Source: JADKIH01 sp031385005 | GTDB taxonomy: Bacteria > Bacteroidota > Bacteroidia > AKYH767-A > 2013-40CM-41-45 | Length of the DNA: 64,000 bases | Assembly (NCBI GenBank): GCA_031385005.1 | Contig: JANNBB010000034.1 | Coordinates: 16,289 to 80,288, forward strand | Direction: 5' to 3' | Shown here: piece by piece, positions 1-9,149 of the stretch | Layout of the letters: each line of letters begins with the position of its first letter | Position numbering within the stretch: position 1 is the stretch's first letter | The notes under the pieces: generated by a model | Database searches by the model: none | What the model was told of the DNA's origin: nothing | What the model saw: the letters and a program-made list of their open reading frames with translations, nothing else | Made by a program: the position numbers and the translations under genes

Positions 1-1
1 T

Positions 2-3000
2 ACAACTTCTTCAGGGAATGTCACCTACCAGTGGAGCAATGGCAGCACAGCAGCATCACAAACAGTTGGAGTTGGTACGTATACAGTAACTGTCGCAAAC
101 GGTCAATGCACAGCAACAGATGTAGTGCAAGTAACCACTACTGTTGGTCCTGTTGCCGCATTCAGCGCACCTCCTGTATGTACTAATTCTCCCATTACTT
201 TCACTGATTTGAGCAATGGAAACGGAAATGCAATTACTTCCTGGAACTGGAACTTTAATAATAACGGATCATCCACCCTTCAAAATCCTGTTTTCCAATT
301 TCCTTTTGCAGGCAATTACTATGTATGTCTTGCCGTCGGTTCAAGTGCTAATTGTCCGGATACTGTTTGTCAGTTTGTAACCGTAGATCCTGAACCGGTT
401 GCTTCTTTTTCTACGACTGATGCATGTGCAGGTCCTCCGTTATTCATTTCAAACAATTCGACGCCCATTGGGAATAATTATTTCTGGGATTTTGGAAATG
501 GAACGACTTCTACTTCATCGGCACCTTCTGTTACCTATTCGACTCCCGGTAGTTATTCTATTTCAATGATTGCAACAAATTCATTTGGTTGCACAGATAC
601 CGTTCAACAATCGGTAAATGTTTATGCACTTCCGACTGCAGCTTTCAACTCAGCCATCGTCGATCCTTGTTTGGGAGGATTAGTTAATTTCACAGATGCC
701 TCATCTGCCAATGTCGTTGCATGGAATTGGGATTTCGGAAACGGACAAACATCTTCTTCTCAAAACCCGTCCAATACTTTTTCAGCAGGAACACACAATG
801 TTTTATTGACTGTAACAACAGCAAATGGTTGTTCAGCTACTATAAATCAAACTGTAACAATAAATCCTCCATTCAATGCAGCTTTTAGTCCTGCACAAAA
901 TGTTTGTATCGGATCAACAGCAAACATCTCTGCGTCAGGAGGTACAAGTTATTTATGGAGTAATGGAGCGACTACTTCGGCTATTAGTGTTGCGCCAAAT
1001 TTAACTACAACTTACAGCGTTACTATTTCGGATGCAAACGGCTGTTCAATTTCCGGACAAATTCCTGTAAACGTAAATCAACTTCCTGTTGTTTTTGCCG
1101 GTACCGATCAATCAATCTGTACAGGTTCTAACATTACGCTCAATGCTTCCGGTGCAAATTCATATGTTTGGTCGAATGGCTCTGTAACTCCATCCATTAA
1201 TGTAAGTCCTACCTCCAATACAACATATATAGTAACAGGAACAGATGCAAATGGATGTTCAACATCAGATACTGTTGCTGTAAATATCAATCCGAACCTA
1301 ACTGTAACTGTAAGTAATGCTTTTATTTGCCCGGGTGCTTCCACTACACTGGATGCCGGTCACCCCAATGCAAACTATCTATGGTCTTCCGGACAAACAA
1401 CTCAGACAATAAATGTAAATCAAGGAGGTATTTTTGACGTAACAGTAACCGATGCGAATGGGTGTACAGGTATCGGACAAAGCACCGTTACTGCAGGAAA
1501 TCTTCTGGTAGATAATTCTTCGGTGCTTGATGCATGTGCCGGCATATCCGTTATTTTCGATGCAGGAAATCCGGGTAATCAATATCTCTGGAGTACCGGT
1601 GCTACTTCCCAAACTATTAATGTAGACTCAACAGGTAACTATCAGGTTGTTGTCACCGATGTGAATGGCTGTTCAGATTCATTTACATCAACATTTACTT
1701 CTAATCCTTTGCCTGTTGTTTATGCAGGTACAGATCAATTAATTTGTACCGGTATGAGTACTATACTTATGGTATCAGGGGCTTCTAACTTTCTGTGGTC
1801 TGATGGATCAACCACTTCTTCAATAAATGTTAGTCCGGTTCTCAACACAACATATACAGTGACAGGAACAGATGGCAATGGATGTTCAAGTTCTGATACA
1901 GTTGCAGTAAACATCAATCCTAATCTTATCGTTACTCCGGGTAATGCATTTATTTGTCCGGGTGCAACTGCAGTTCTCGATGCCGGACATCCAAATGCAA
2001 ATTATCTTTGGTCGACCGGAGAAACAAGTCAGACTATTACAGTCAACCTCAATGGAACTTTTGATGTAACAGTTACCGATGCCAATGGTTGCACGGGAAT
2101 TGGACAAAGTAATGTTATCATGGGCGGAAGCACATTATCAAACAATTCAATGTCTGCAGATGCTTGCTCAGGCTTGTTTTCCATACTTGATGCCGGAAAT
2201 CCGGGTTGCACGTATCTTTGGAATACCGGTGATACCACACAAACGATAAGCATCAATACTACGGGCAGCTACCAGGTTGTAGTAACAGATCTCGATGGTT
2301 GTACAACTACATTCTCATCTACATTTACAGCGAATCCTTTACCAAATGTTACCTTTTCATCAATTCCTGTTTGCCTAAATGATTCTGTTACTTTTACTAA
2401 TCATTCGACTATTTCTATCGGAACGCTGACGGGTTACCAGTGGAGTTTCGGTGATGGAATGATATCGGCTTCTCAAAATCCGAATCATCTTTATGGGAAT
2501 CCGGGTACGTATAATGTAAATCTTGTCGCTACTTCTGATAGCGGCTGTTCGGGAAATGCAACAGGTACTGTTACCATTTATGCCTTACCGGTTTCGGGAT
2601 TTTCAAATGCTGCAGTATGCTTAGGAGACACGACTTCCTTTAGTAATTTAAGTACGGTTACTAACGATACGATAAATTATTGGCAATGGAATTTCGGTGA
2701 TGGCGGGTTAGCAACCGGAGAAAATCAGCAGCACATTTACAATACGTTTGGCAACTTCTCTGTACAGTTACTTGTACGAACACAGCATGGCTGCGAAGAT
2801 ACGATTACGAATAATGTTGTTGTAAATCCTTTGCCGCTTGCTGTAGCCGGTCCTGATACGATCGTATGCTCTTCAGTGAATGTAATTTTAGGAGATATTT
2901 CGGTAAATGGCGTGAATTACGATTGGTCTCCATCAACTTATTTAAATCAGACAAATACTTCATATGCTGCATTAACAATTGATAACTACACCTTGAATTT

Positions 3001-4099
3001 TATTGATCTCGATTATCATTTAATCACTACGAATCAATATGGCTGTATGAATGAAGATGATGTGCATGTTCGGGTAAAACCACTTCCACCTGTTACGTTC
3101 AGTGCTCCGCCACCTCAGTGTTTAAAGGGAAATAGTTTTTCTTTTGTTCCTTCCGGACATACAGATTCAAACTCTTCACTCCTTTGGAATTTCGGAAGCA
3201 ATTCGAATCACCCTTTGTCGTCATCGATAAATCCACCTGCAATTTCGTATGTGACAGCAGGAATCCAACCTGTTACCTTAGACTATTCCTACATGGGTTG
3301 TCCGGGAATACCTGTACTGGATTCTGTTTTAGTATGGGAAATGCCATTGGCAGGATTTATTCCATCGCCCTATGAAGGATGTGCTCCGTTAGACGTTACT
3401 TTTTACAACCTGCATACAGATACTAACTACAGGTACACCTGGCAAATTCAAGGGCAAACATTTCATGAAGAGAAACCGTCGTGGAAATTTGACAATCCGG
3501 GAGAATATACTGCACTACAGCTCGTAGAAAATCAATATGGTTGTAAATCCGATCCGGTATCGACGAAGATTGAGGTCTATCCTGTCCCGGTTGCCGGATT
3601 TACAAACAGTCCAGACTCAGCATGGATACACAGAGCTATCATTGAATTTGACAACAGCTCTATAGGTGCCAGTATTTATAATTGGGACTTTGGTGATGGA
3701 ACAACAGATAATTTCTTCAACGGAACACATAACTATACAGATACAGGCACTTATGATATTACACTGGTTGTTTTATCGGATCATGGTTGTCGCGATACCG
3801 TATATGGAAAGATAAGAGTATATGAAGGATTTTCATTTTTTGTACCGAATGCATTCACACCAAATAACGATGGCGACAATGATGCTTTTCAGGGTTATGG
3901 CACATTCCTTCATTCCTATGAGATGTGGATTTTTGATCGTTGGGGTTTACAGATTTATCATACGCAAGATTATAATAAACCCTGGGATGGAACCATTAAT
4001 TCACCGGTACAAAGTGATACCTATGTTTATCGGATTCGCGTAACCGATTACACGGATAAACCGCATGTTTTCATTGGGTCTGTAACGCTTGTTCGATAA
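2..4099 (+). CDS. PKD/Ig-like repeat surface protein with T9SS type B sorting domain (5' truncated)
   Basis: The reading frame is open from the first bases of the window without a stop, so the gene starts upstream; the GTG at 125 is only an internal codon. The visible part, about 1365 residues, is Ser/Thr/Asn-rich and made of Ig-like and PKD domains, recognisable by repeated WDFGNG, WSFGDG and YDWDFGDG-type motifs followed by YTVTGTDANGC-like strands. The last ~85 residues start with FVPNAFTPNNDGDNDAF and contain WIFDRWG and PWDG, the marks of the gliding-motility-associated (type B) C-terminal domain that directs export by T9SS. Such proteins are secreted or surface-attached and often act in adhesion; the ligand is unknown. 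A unit of about 209 residues is duplicated in tandem around 1084-2337. No terminator is visible before the convergent usp gene. Confidence 0.9.
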   Translation, partial: TTSSGNVTYQWSNGSTAASQTVGVGTYTVTVANGQCTATDVVQVTTTVGPVAAFSAPPVCTNSPITFTDLSNGNGNAITSWNWNFNNNGSSTLQNPVFQFPFAGNYYVCLAVGSSANCPDTVCQFVTVDPEPVASFSTTDACAGPPLFISNNSTPIGNNYFWDFGNGTTSTSSAPSVTYSTPGSYSISMIATNSFGCTDTVQQSVNVYALPTAAFNSAIVDPCLGGLVNFTDASSANVVAWNWDFGNGQTSSSQNPSNTFSAGTHNVLLTVTTANGCSATINQTVTINPPFNAAFSPAQNVCIGSTANISASGGTSYLWSNGATTSAISVAPNLTTTYSVTISDANGCSISGQIPVNVNQLPVVFAGTDQSICTGSNITLNASGANSYVWSNGSVTPSINVSPTSNTTYIVTGTDANGCSTSDTVAVNINPNLTVTVSNAFICPGASTTLDAGHPNANYLWSSGQTTQTINVNQGGIFDVTVTDANGCTGIGQSTVTAGNLLVDNSSVLDACAGISVIFDAGNPGNQYLWSTGATSQTINVDSTGNYQVVVTDVNGCSDSFTSTFTSNPLPVVYAGTDQLICTGMSTILMVSGASNFLWSDGSTTSSINVSPVLNTTYTVTGTDGNGCSSSDTVAVNINPNLIVTPGNAFICPGATAVLDAGHPNANYLWSTGETSQTITVNLNGTFDVTVTDANGCTGIGQSNVIMGGSTLSNNSMSADACSGLFSILDAGNPGCTYLWNTGDTTQTISINTTGSYQVVVTDLDGCTTTFSSTFTANPLPNVTFSSIPVCLNDSVTFTNHSTISIGTLTGYQWSFGDGMISASQNPNHLYGNPGTYNVNLVATSDSGCSGNATGTVTIYALPVSGFSNAAVCLGDTTSFSNLSTVTNDTINYWQWNFGDGGLATGENQQHIYNTFGNFSVQLLVRTQHGCEDTITNNVVVNPLPLAVAGPDTIVCSSVNVILGDISVNGVNYDWSPSTYLNQTNTSYAALTIDNYTLNFIDLDYHLITTNQYGCMNEDDVHVRVKPLPPVTFSAPPPQCLKGNSFSFVPSGHTDSNSSLLWNFGSNSNHPLSSSINPPAISYVTAGIQPVTLDYSYMGCPGIPVLDSVLVWEMPLAGFIPSPYEGCAPLDVTFYNLHTDTNYRYTWQIQGQTFHEEKPSWKFDNPGEYTALQLVENQYGCKSDPVSTKIEVYPVPVAGFTNSPDSAWIHRAIIEFDNSSIGASIYNWDFGDGTTDNFFNGTHNYTDTGTYDITLVVLSDHGCRDTVYGKIRVYEGFSFFVPNAFTPNNDGDNDAFQGYGTFLHSYEMWIFDRWGLQIYHTQDYNKPWDGTINSPVQSDTYVYRIRVTDYTDKPHVFIGSVTLVR

Positions 4100-4161
4100 G
4101 AAAAACGAATAAAATTAATTGGAAGATAAATTACCATCCTAACAACTAATTCAAGCTTGCA

Positions 4162-5013
4162 TTATTCCTGAGCTATTAAATCCTTTTCGTGAATTACCAA
4201 TAAAGGCACTTTCGTGTGAAAGGACATTGTTTTAGTAATACTTTTATTGAATAAGCTTCCTAAAATGGAACGATGGTGTGTATACATGGCAATACAATCA
4301 GCTTTATGATTCTTGATAAAGTTATTTATTCCAATAGAAACATCTTCATCGTTGCAAACATAACCGGATGTTTTTGGGTAGGAAATTAATTTTTTAATTT
4401 TCTTAGACAGTTTAGCAGCATCACTTTTAATTTCCGGTCTTTCGAATAAACTGTTTACATGTAGAAAAATAAGTTCCGCATTTAATTCCTTTGCAAAAGG
4501 AAGAATTGATTTAGCGTGAATGACGCTTTCATTTGTAAGGTCAGTGGTATAAACAATTGTTTTTATCTCTTCGAATTTACCTTTAGGAGGAATAGCAAGG
4601 ACTAAGCAAGAGGAATTACGAATTAAACGTACTGCATTACTTCCAATGAATAATCGTCCGGCTAATCCTTTTCCGGTAGTACCGATTACCATCAAATCTA
4701 CTTTTCTTTCCTGAGCAACCTGAACAGCCATCGCTGATGGAAGACCCTGACTCAACATCAATTCAACATTCAGTTTTCCTATTTCACTTTTAAATTTATG
4801 ATAATACCTTTTCAAATTTCGTGCTGCTGTGTCGTGCAGCATTATATAATCCATTTGTACGGTAGACATAGGAATTTCCGTATATAAAACAGTAGTCTCA
4901 AAAACGTGCAATAGGATTATTTTAGCTTTCGTCTTTTTTGCTAAACCAATAGCATATTGAAATGCAACAGTTGCATTTTTTGAAAAATCGGTAGGAACCA
5001 AAATAGTTTTCAT
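4162..5013 (-). CDS. Universal stress protein, tandem UspA domains
   Basis: A 283-residue cytoplasmic protein with two Usp domains, roughly residues 1-145 and 150-280. The N-terminus MKTILVPTDFS is the standard first Usp strand. Domain 1 carries the ATP-binding pattern G-x2-G-x9-G-S at residues 111-125 (GTTGKGLAGRLFIGS). The second domain is more divergent, with only a degenerate version near its C-terminus (HRSILGSLFNKS). Tandem Usp proteins of this length are common in Bacteroidota and are linked to stress and starvation survival; the exact role here is inferred. It is convergent with the upstream surface-protein gene and followed at 5076 by a same-strand coiled-coil gene, so the two may share a promoter region. 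Confidence 0.93.
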   Translation of the reverse strand: MKTILVPTDFSKNATVAFQYAIGLAKKTKAKIILLHVFETTVLYTEIPMSTVQMDYIMLHDTAARNLKRYYHKFKSEIGKLNVELMLSQGLPSAMAVQVAQERKVDLMVIGTTGKGLAGRLFIGSNAVRLIRNSSCLVLAIPPKGKFEEIKTIVYTTDLTNESVIHAKSILPFAKELNAELIFLHVNSLFERPEIKSDAAKLSKKIKKLISYPKTSGYVCNDEDVSIGINNFIKNHKADCIAMYTHHRSILGSLFNKSITKTMSFHTKVPLLVIHEKDLIAQE

Positions 5014-5075
5014 AAAATCAATATTAGACTTTGTACTAAATTCACTTATGGAAAAATTAAAATTATAAAAACAAA

Positions 5076-5702
5076 CTATAATTTCTTTACAGCATTTTTT
5101 AGGTGATTATAAACGCTACTAATTTCCTCGCTGAAATTTGAATATTTCTTTCCTGCTTTTTCAAATTTCTCTTCCGCTTTATTCAGAAACTGATCAATTT
5201 CAATTTTAGCATTGAGCATTTCTTTTTGAAACCCTTCTTTTACCTGAAAAGATTTATCTTCAAACTTCATTTTCAGCATTTCGAGTTTTAATTTAAACTT
5301 TTCAACTTCTTCGTTGAATTCGCTTAACTTTTCATTCCATTCAGGATTGCTTCTATACTCATTTTGAAGATCGTGAATAGCATGAACAATTTTTTTTCTT
5401 TGTTCTTCAAATAACTCCTTCCCTTCTGCTTTTCCAAGAGATAGTTGAAGTTGCAATTCTTCCAGCTTACCTTTCATTTTCATAAATGCATCCTGTCCGG
5501 CTTCTTCGGTTTTAACAAAAGAATTTTTCCATTCATTTGACTTTGTATTAAATTCCTTTTTTATTTCCTCAAATTTTGAAGTTGCTTCGGCTTTCCCAAG
5601 TGAAAACTGCACAGCTAACTCTTCAACTTCCTGCTGTGTAGCTTTTAATATTTTGCTGATTCGTTCAGCAAATGAAATGGGTTGATTCTTCTTTTCTTCC
5701 AT
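5076..5702 (-). CDS. Coiled-coil protein of unknown function
   Basis: About 208 residues starting at the ATG at 5702; an upstream in-frame TTG at 5708 is less likely. The protein is almost entirely charged helix rich in Lys and Glu, with no signal peptide or membrane segment. It contains two related segments, each including a QFSLGKAE or QLSLGKAE motif followed by EEIKKEF or EEQRKKI, which suggests an internal duplication of about 45 residues. I do not recognise a characterised family. It lies upstream of the universal stress protein on the same strand, with a 62-bp gap, so co-expression in stress is a reasonable guess only. Confidence 0.75.
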   Translation of the reverse strand: MEEKKNQPISFAERISKILKATQQEVEELAVQFSLGKAEATSKFEEIKKEFNTKSNEWKNSFVKTEEAGQDAFMKMKGKLEELQLQLSLGKAEGKELFEEQRKKIVHAIHDLQNEYRSNPEWNEKLSEFNEEVEKFKLKLEMLKMKFEDKSFQVKEGFQKEMLNAKIEIDQFLNKAEEKFEKAGKKYSNFSEEISSVYNHLKNAVKKL

Positions 5703-5924
5703 GATCAATTTATTTAAACAATATTCTAATGAAGTATTGTCTGCTGCAAAGATGATTAATTTTTTTGTCCATTTTCATGATTAAAATCATAAATGATGTT
5801 AAACTATTTGAAAAATAAATCTAAATTATAGTATTTTATCGTTGATAAAACTGAAAACATTTAAAATAGAGAGGCTCAAAATTATATATCTTTCACCAAA
5901 TTAATTAACAGCGTTTCACAGCGG

Positions 5925-6515
5925 ATGAATAAAACTGCCTACAAAATAATCAATGGAATTACTCTATACCGGCTGTTAGCCGCTCCTTTTTTATTTTATC
6001 TGGCATTTACAGGTCGCATCGATTTATTCAAATGGCTATTACCGGTAAGCTTCTTTACCGACTTAATTGATGGGTTTCTGGCAAGAAAATTTAAAGTAAC
6101 AAGTGAAATGGGGTCACGCCTTGATTCAATAGCGGATGATCTGACTATTCTTGCCTCGATTGCAGCGCTCTTTTTGTTTAAACAGGAATTTACAAAAGAA
6201 CAGGCATTTATTTTAACAATTCTTTTTTCGCTTTTTGTGATTCAAATTCTGGTATCTCTCATCCGTTATCGTAAAACGACCAGTTTCCATACCTATCTGG
6301 CAAAAGCATCCGCCATTTTACAAGGCTCGTTTCTCATTCTTATGTTTTTGCTTCCCTATCCTATATACTGGCTATTTTATCTGGCCTCATTTGTTACATT
6401 ACTTGAATTAATTGAAGAAATTATTCTTGTTATTCTGTTACCAAAATGGCAAATCAACGTAAGAGGACTCTATTGGGTTTTGAAAAACTCTACAAGCCAA
6501 CCGAAAAAGCTATAA
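5925..6515 (+). CDS. CDP-alcohol phosphatidyltransferase family membrane protein
   Basis: 196 residues with several hydrophobic segments. The CDP-alcohol phosphotransferase signature D-G-x2-A-R-x8-G-x3-D-x3-D is complete at residues 49-71 (DGFLARKF, then GSRLDSIAD). The family transfers a substituted phosphate from a CDP-alcohol to an alcohol; relatives include PgsA (phosphatidylglycerophosphate synthase) and cardiolipin or inositol-phosphate synthases. Which alcohol is used cannot be read from the sequence, so pgsA is not assigned. The N-terminus NGITLYRLLAAPFLFYL resembles the NxxTxxRxxxxP opening of PgsA-like enzymes. It is transcribed divergently from the coiled-coil gene. Confidence 0.88.
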   Translation: MNKTAYKIINGITLYRLLAAPFLFYLAFTGRIDLFKWLLPVSFFTDLIDGFLARKFKVTSEMGSRLDSIADDLTILASIAALFLFKQEFTKEQAFILTILFSLFVIQILVSLIRYRKTTSFHTYLAKASAILQGSFLILMFLLPYPIYWLFYLASFVTLLELIEEIILVILLPKWQINVRGLYWVLKNSTSQPKKL

Positions 6516-6631
6516 TAATACAATCCGACTTGCCTTAAATAAAATATCGGTTAATAAAAAAAGGAAGATTACATTGCAACAATCCTGTAAAATTAGTAAC
6601 TTAACTAAAATCATTAATAAATTTCATAAAC

Positions 6632-7267
6632 ATGTTATTTAAAAGTAGAGAACACGCAGCAAATAGCATGATACCTTTCCTTAAAAAATATAAGGATGAT
6701 GATGCTGTTATATTAGCTATTCCTAAAGGCGGACTTCCAATCGGAGCTACAATTGCCAAACATTTCTCTTTTCCGCTCGACATACTTCTGACAAAGAAGA
6801 TTGGTCATCCTACTGATCCCGAATGGGCTGTTGGAGCCATTAGTCTCGAAGGGTTGGTGGTAAATAAAACAATTAAATTACCGGAAGACTACATTGAAAC
6901 AGAAGCAAAAATCATTCGTAAAAGCCTTTTAGCTAAATATAAACTATACATGGGCAACAGAAAGCCCATTGATCTTGCAGGCAAAACAGTAATTATAGTA
7001 GATGATGGAGTTGCCACAGGCAATACATTAAAAGCTACAATTGCCATGTTACGCAATAAGAGCCCGAAGAAAATTATCATTGCCATACCGGTTGCTCCTC
7101 CTGATTCAGCCAATGAATTAAAAAAACTAGTAGATGATTTTATTTGTCTTCGAACGCCTTCTGATTTTTTATCGGTAGAACAGTTTTATTTTGATTTCAC
7201 AGATATTACAGAAAAAAATGCCATCGCATTCCTGAAAGAAACAAATGAAAATGCACTATCGAAATAA
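6632..7267 (+). CDS. Phosphoribosyltransferase-domain protein
   Basis: 211 residues with a type I PRTase fold. The PRPP-binding loop is VIIVDDGVATGNT at residues 120-132, and a conserved N-terminal AIPKGGLPIG at 29-38 matches the stand-alone PRTase family often annotated as putative phosphoribosyltransferases. The substrate is unknown; these proteins are not the classical purine or pyrimidine enzymes. The start is the ATG at 6632, preceded by AT-rich sequence. It follows the CDP-alcohol phosphatidyltransferase by 116 bp on the same strand, without an obvious pathway link. Confidence 0.85.
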   Translation: MLFKSREHAANSMIPFLKKYKDDDAVILAIPKGGLPIGATIAKHFSFPLDILLTKKIGHPTDPEWAVGAISLEGLVVNKTIKLPEDYIETEAKIIRKSLLAKYKLYMGNRKPIDLAGKTVIIVDDGVATGNTLKATIAMLRNKSPKKIIIAIPVAPPDSANELKKLVDDFICLRTPSDFLSVEQFYFDFTDITEKNAIAFLKETNENALSK

Positions 7268-7388
7268 GTGTATTGTTTACTTTGACTTGATTACAATAGC
7301 TATTATTAAATATTTCTCTGTAAAACCAAAAGTATTTTTTTTTAGTCTTCCAAACAGAATTTAAAATAAAGCTGTTTCTATTCTAAAA

Positions 7389-7775
7389 TTATCCTTGAAC
7401 AGAATGCAAACCAATACGGTTGTCTTCTGTATCAATGAAAACACCCATGTAACCATATTCAGGGGAAATTTGTGTCTTGGGAACTACTATTTTTCCACCG
7501 GCACCTTCGACTCGATTGAGGATAATCTGTACATCAGGATTTCCGTTTAGATAAATTAAAGGCCCCAAAGTTGAAGATGGTTTATAAAATTCAGTATGAT
7601 GAACAAGTGAACCGCCAATATTCATCATGTCCTCAATAGGAAACAATCTCATGCGAAGATTTGGGGTATCCATTGGAATTAGTTTAATGTCGAATATCGC
7701 TTCATAAAATGATGTAGCACGATCTAAGTCGACAGTTGGTATTTCAAACCAACTAATAGCATGTTTAAAAACCAT
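7389..7775 (-). CDS. VOC (glyoxalase/bleomycin resistance-like) protein
   Basis: 128 residues fitting a single vicinal-oxygen-chelate domain: the N-terminal ISWFEIPTVDLDRATSFYEAIF is the typical first beta-alpha unit, and the C-terminus GYMGVFIDTEDNRIGLHS is the typical last metal-side strand. Proteins of this subgroup (PhnB/GloA-like) are often annotated as glyoxalases, but substrates are mostly unknown. Several expected metal ligands of glyoxalase I are not obvious, so an enzyme activity is not claimed. It is a single gene, convergent with the phosphoribosyltransferase. Confidence 0.85.
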   Translation of the reverse strand: MVFKHAISWFEIPTVDLDRATSFYEAIFDIKLIPMDTPNLRMRLFPIEDMMNIGGSLVHHTEFYKPSSTLGPLIYLNGNPDVQIILNRVEGAGGKIVVPKTQISPEYGYMGVFIDTEDNRIGLHSVQG

Positions 7776-7850
7776 TTGAATTAAGCTTAAAATTTGTTAT
7801 TCGAATAATGTTAATTGAAATCAAAATATCAATAAATTTCAGAAATACTT

Positions 7851-8918
7851 TTACTTCAAAATCAATCTAAATGTTTTATTAATATCGCTTGTAAGAACAT
7901 TGACAAAATATATTCCTGATGGTATAATCTGCTGTCCGGATAAAACAGGAAATATATTTTCTCCATCATCTCCAAAAAATGATTTCTCGATAATTTGCTT
8001 TCCGGTTATACTTAATAATCTCAACTTAACTTCATACGAATTTTTCATATTCAATCGAACAAAAGATTGATTGTTTGCGGGATTTGGAAATATTATACAA
8101 TCAGTTATACTCTCAAGCTCATTAACTGAAACAGTATTGAAACCAAAAAAAGTAACTGTATTATTTCCTGCATTTGGAATTGCGAGGGTATCGCTAAGAA
8201 CATTATAAAAAAGATCGGCAGGGTTGTTTAATGAACTTACAATTGCTACAGGAGGATTGGAAAAAGAACTATCAAACATCACCACACTTTGATTGCTCCA
8301 ATTGGAAACATAATAGCGACCATGACCATCACGTGCAATTCCATCACAACTTCCCAAAGTCGTAGTAACTACGACTGAGACAGTAAAAGTAGAGAGATCT
8401 ATTGCTTTTATTGGCGCATTAGAACCCCAGTTTACAAACACACATCGGTTATTGAACTCATCGTAAATAATTCCATTAGGAGATTGAACCAGTGCACTTG
8501 CAATTAGTGTATCCTGTTGCGAAGCAATATTTATTTTATAAATAGTCTTAGCAGAGAAATCGGTTACATATAAATTTCCGGATAAATCATGGGTAATACC
8601 GTTTAGAAATGTTGCACCCAGATTCACATTGAAAACCGGACTGGCATTGGATAATAAATAACCTTTTATGGTACTTCCGCTACAACAGTAAAGTGTATCT
8701 CCAACAATTTCGATTCCATACGGTCCACTAACAAGTCCGCTTACAAAGACAGACAAATTTCCCGTTGAATCTCTTTGCAGTACCTGATGACTTTGGGTAT
8801 TGGCGATTAGCCATCTGTTATTTGCATAATCAAATTCCACACTTTCGGGACCTGAATAGGTTTGACCGAAAGAATAAATAGATATCCAGAATAAGATGAG
8901 AGTAAATGTCGATTTCAT
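7851..8918 (-). CDS. Secreted SMP-30/NHL-type beta-propeller protein with T9SS type A domain
   Basis: 355 residues. A signal peptide spans about residues 1-18 (cut after SFG). Residues 20-265 form a beta-propeller of the SMP-30/gluconolactonase/NHL type, with repeated NNRWLIANTQSHQV-, GNLYVTDFSAKTI- and GRYYVSNWSNQSV-like blades. The C-terminal ~80 residues, with IFPNPANNQSFVRL and PSGIYFVNVL, form a T9SS type A sorting domain. The protein is expected to be exported to the cell surface or medium. No enzyme activity can be assigned because the metal ligands of true lactonases cannot be confirmed by eye. Confidence 0.88.
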   Translation of the reverse strand: MKSTFTLILFWISIYSFGQTYSGPESVEFDYANNRWLIANTQSHQVLQRDSTGNLSVFVSGLVSGPYGIEIVGDTLYCCSGSTIKGYLLSNASPVFNVNLGATFLNGITHDLSGNLYVTDFSAKTIYKINIASQQDTLIASALVQSPNGIIYDEFNNRCVFVNWGSNAPIKAIDLSTFTVSVVVTTTLGSCDGIARDGHGRYYVSNWSNQSVVMFDSSFSNPPVAIVSSLNNPADLFYNVLSDTLAIPNAGNNTVTFFGFNTVSVNELESITDCIIFPNPANNQSFVRLNMKNSYEVKLRLLSITGKQIIEKSFFGDDGENIFPVLSGQQIIPSGIYFVNVLTSDINKTFRLILK

Positions 8919-9104
8919 AAATAAGATTTAAGGCAAAGAAAAGAAAAATCAGGCATATAATCAGTCATGTTCAACAATTCTATGCTCATTTATCGGAAGA
9001 AATATAAGCGATGGAATCCCCTAAAGGACAAGATGCTCTCTCGAAGATCCCTTCGAACGTGGCTTATTATAAATTCAAGGTTGAAAGCCACTATTAATCC
9101 AAAA

Positions 9105-9131
9105 AAAATCCCGCTTTGTGAGCGGGATTTT
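9105..9131 (-). terminator. Intrinsic terminator of the 9150-10520 gene
   Basis: A perfect 11-bp inverted repeat (AAAATCCCGCT and its complement) with a 5-nt loop. On the minus strand it runs into a U-tract given by the A-run at 9101-9108. It lies about 20 bp past the stop codon of the upstream minus-strand gene. Confidence 0.85.
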
Positions 9132-9149
9132 CCAAGCGTTCATTTGGTA

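Noticed and set aside
125..127. GTG as start codon of the first gene
   Set aside because: The frame is open and Ig-like in sequence from position 2, so the gene begins outside the window.
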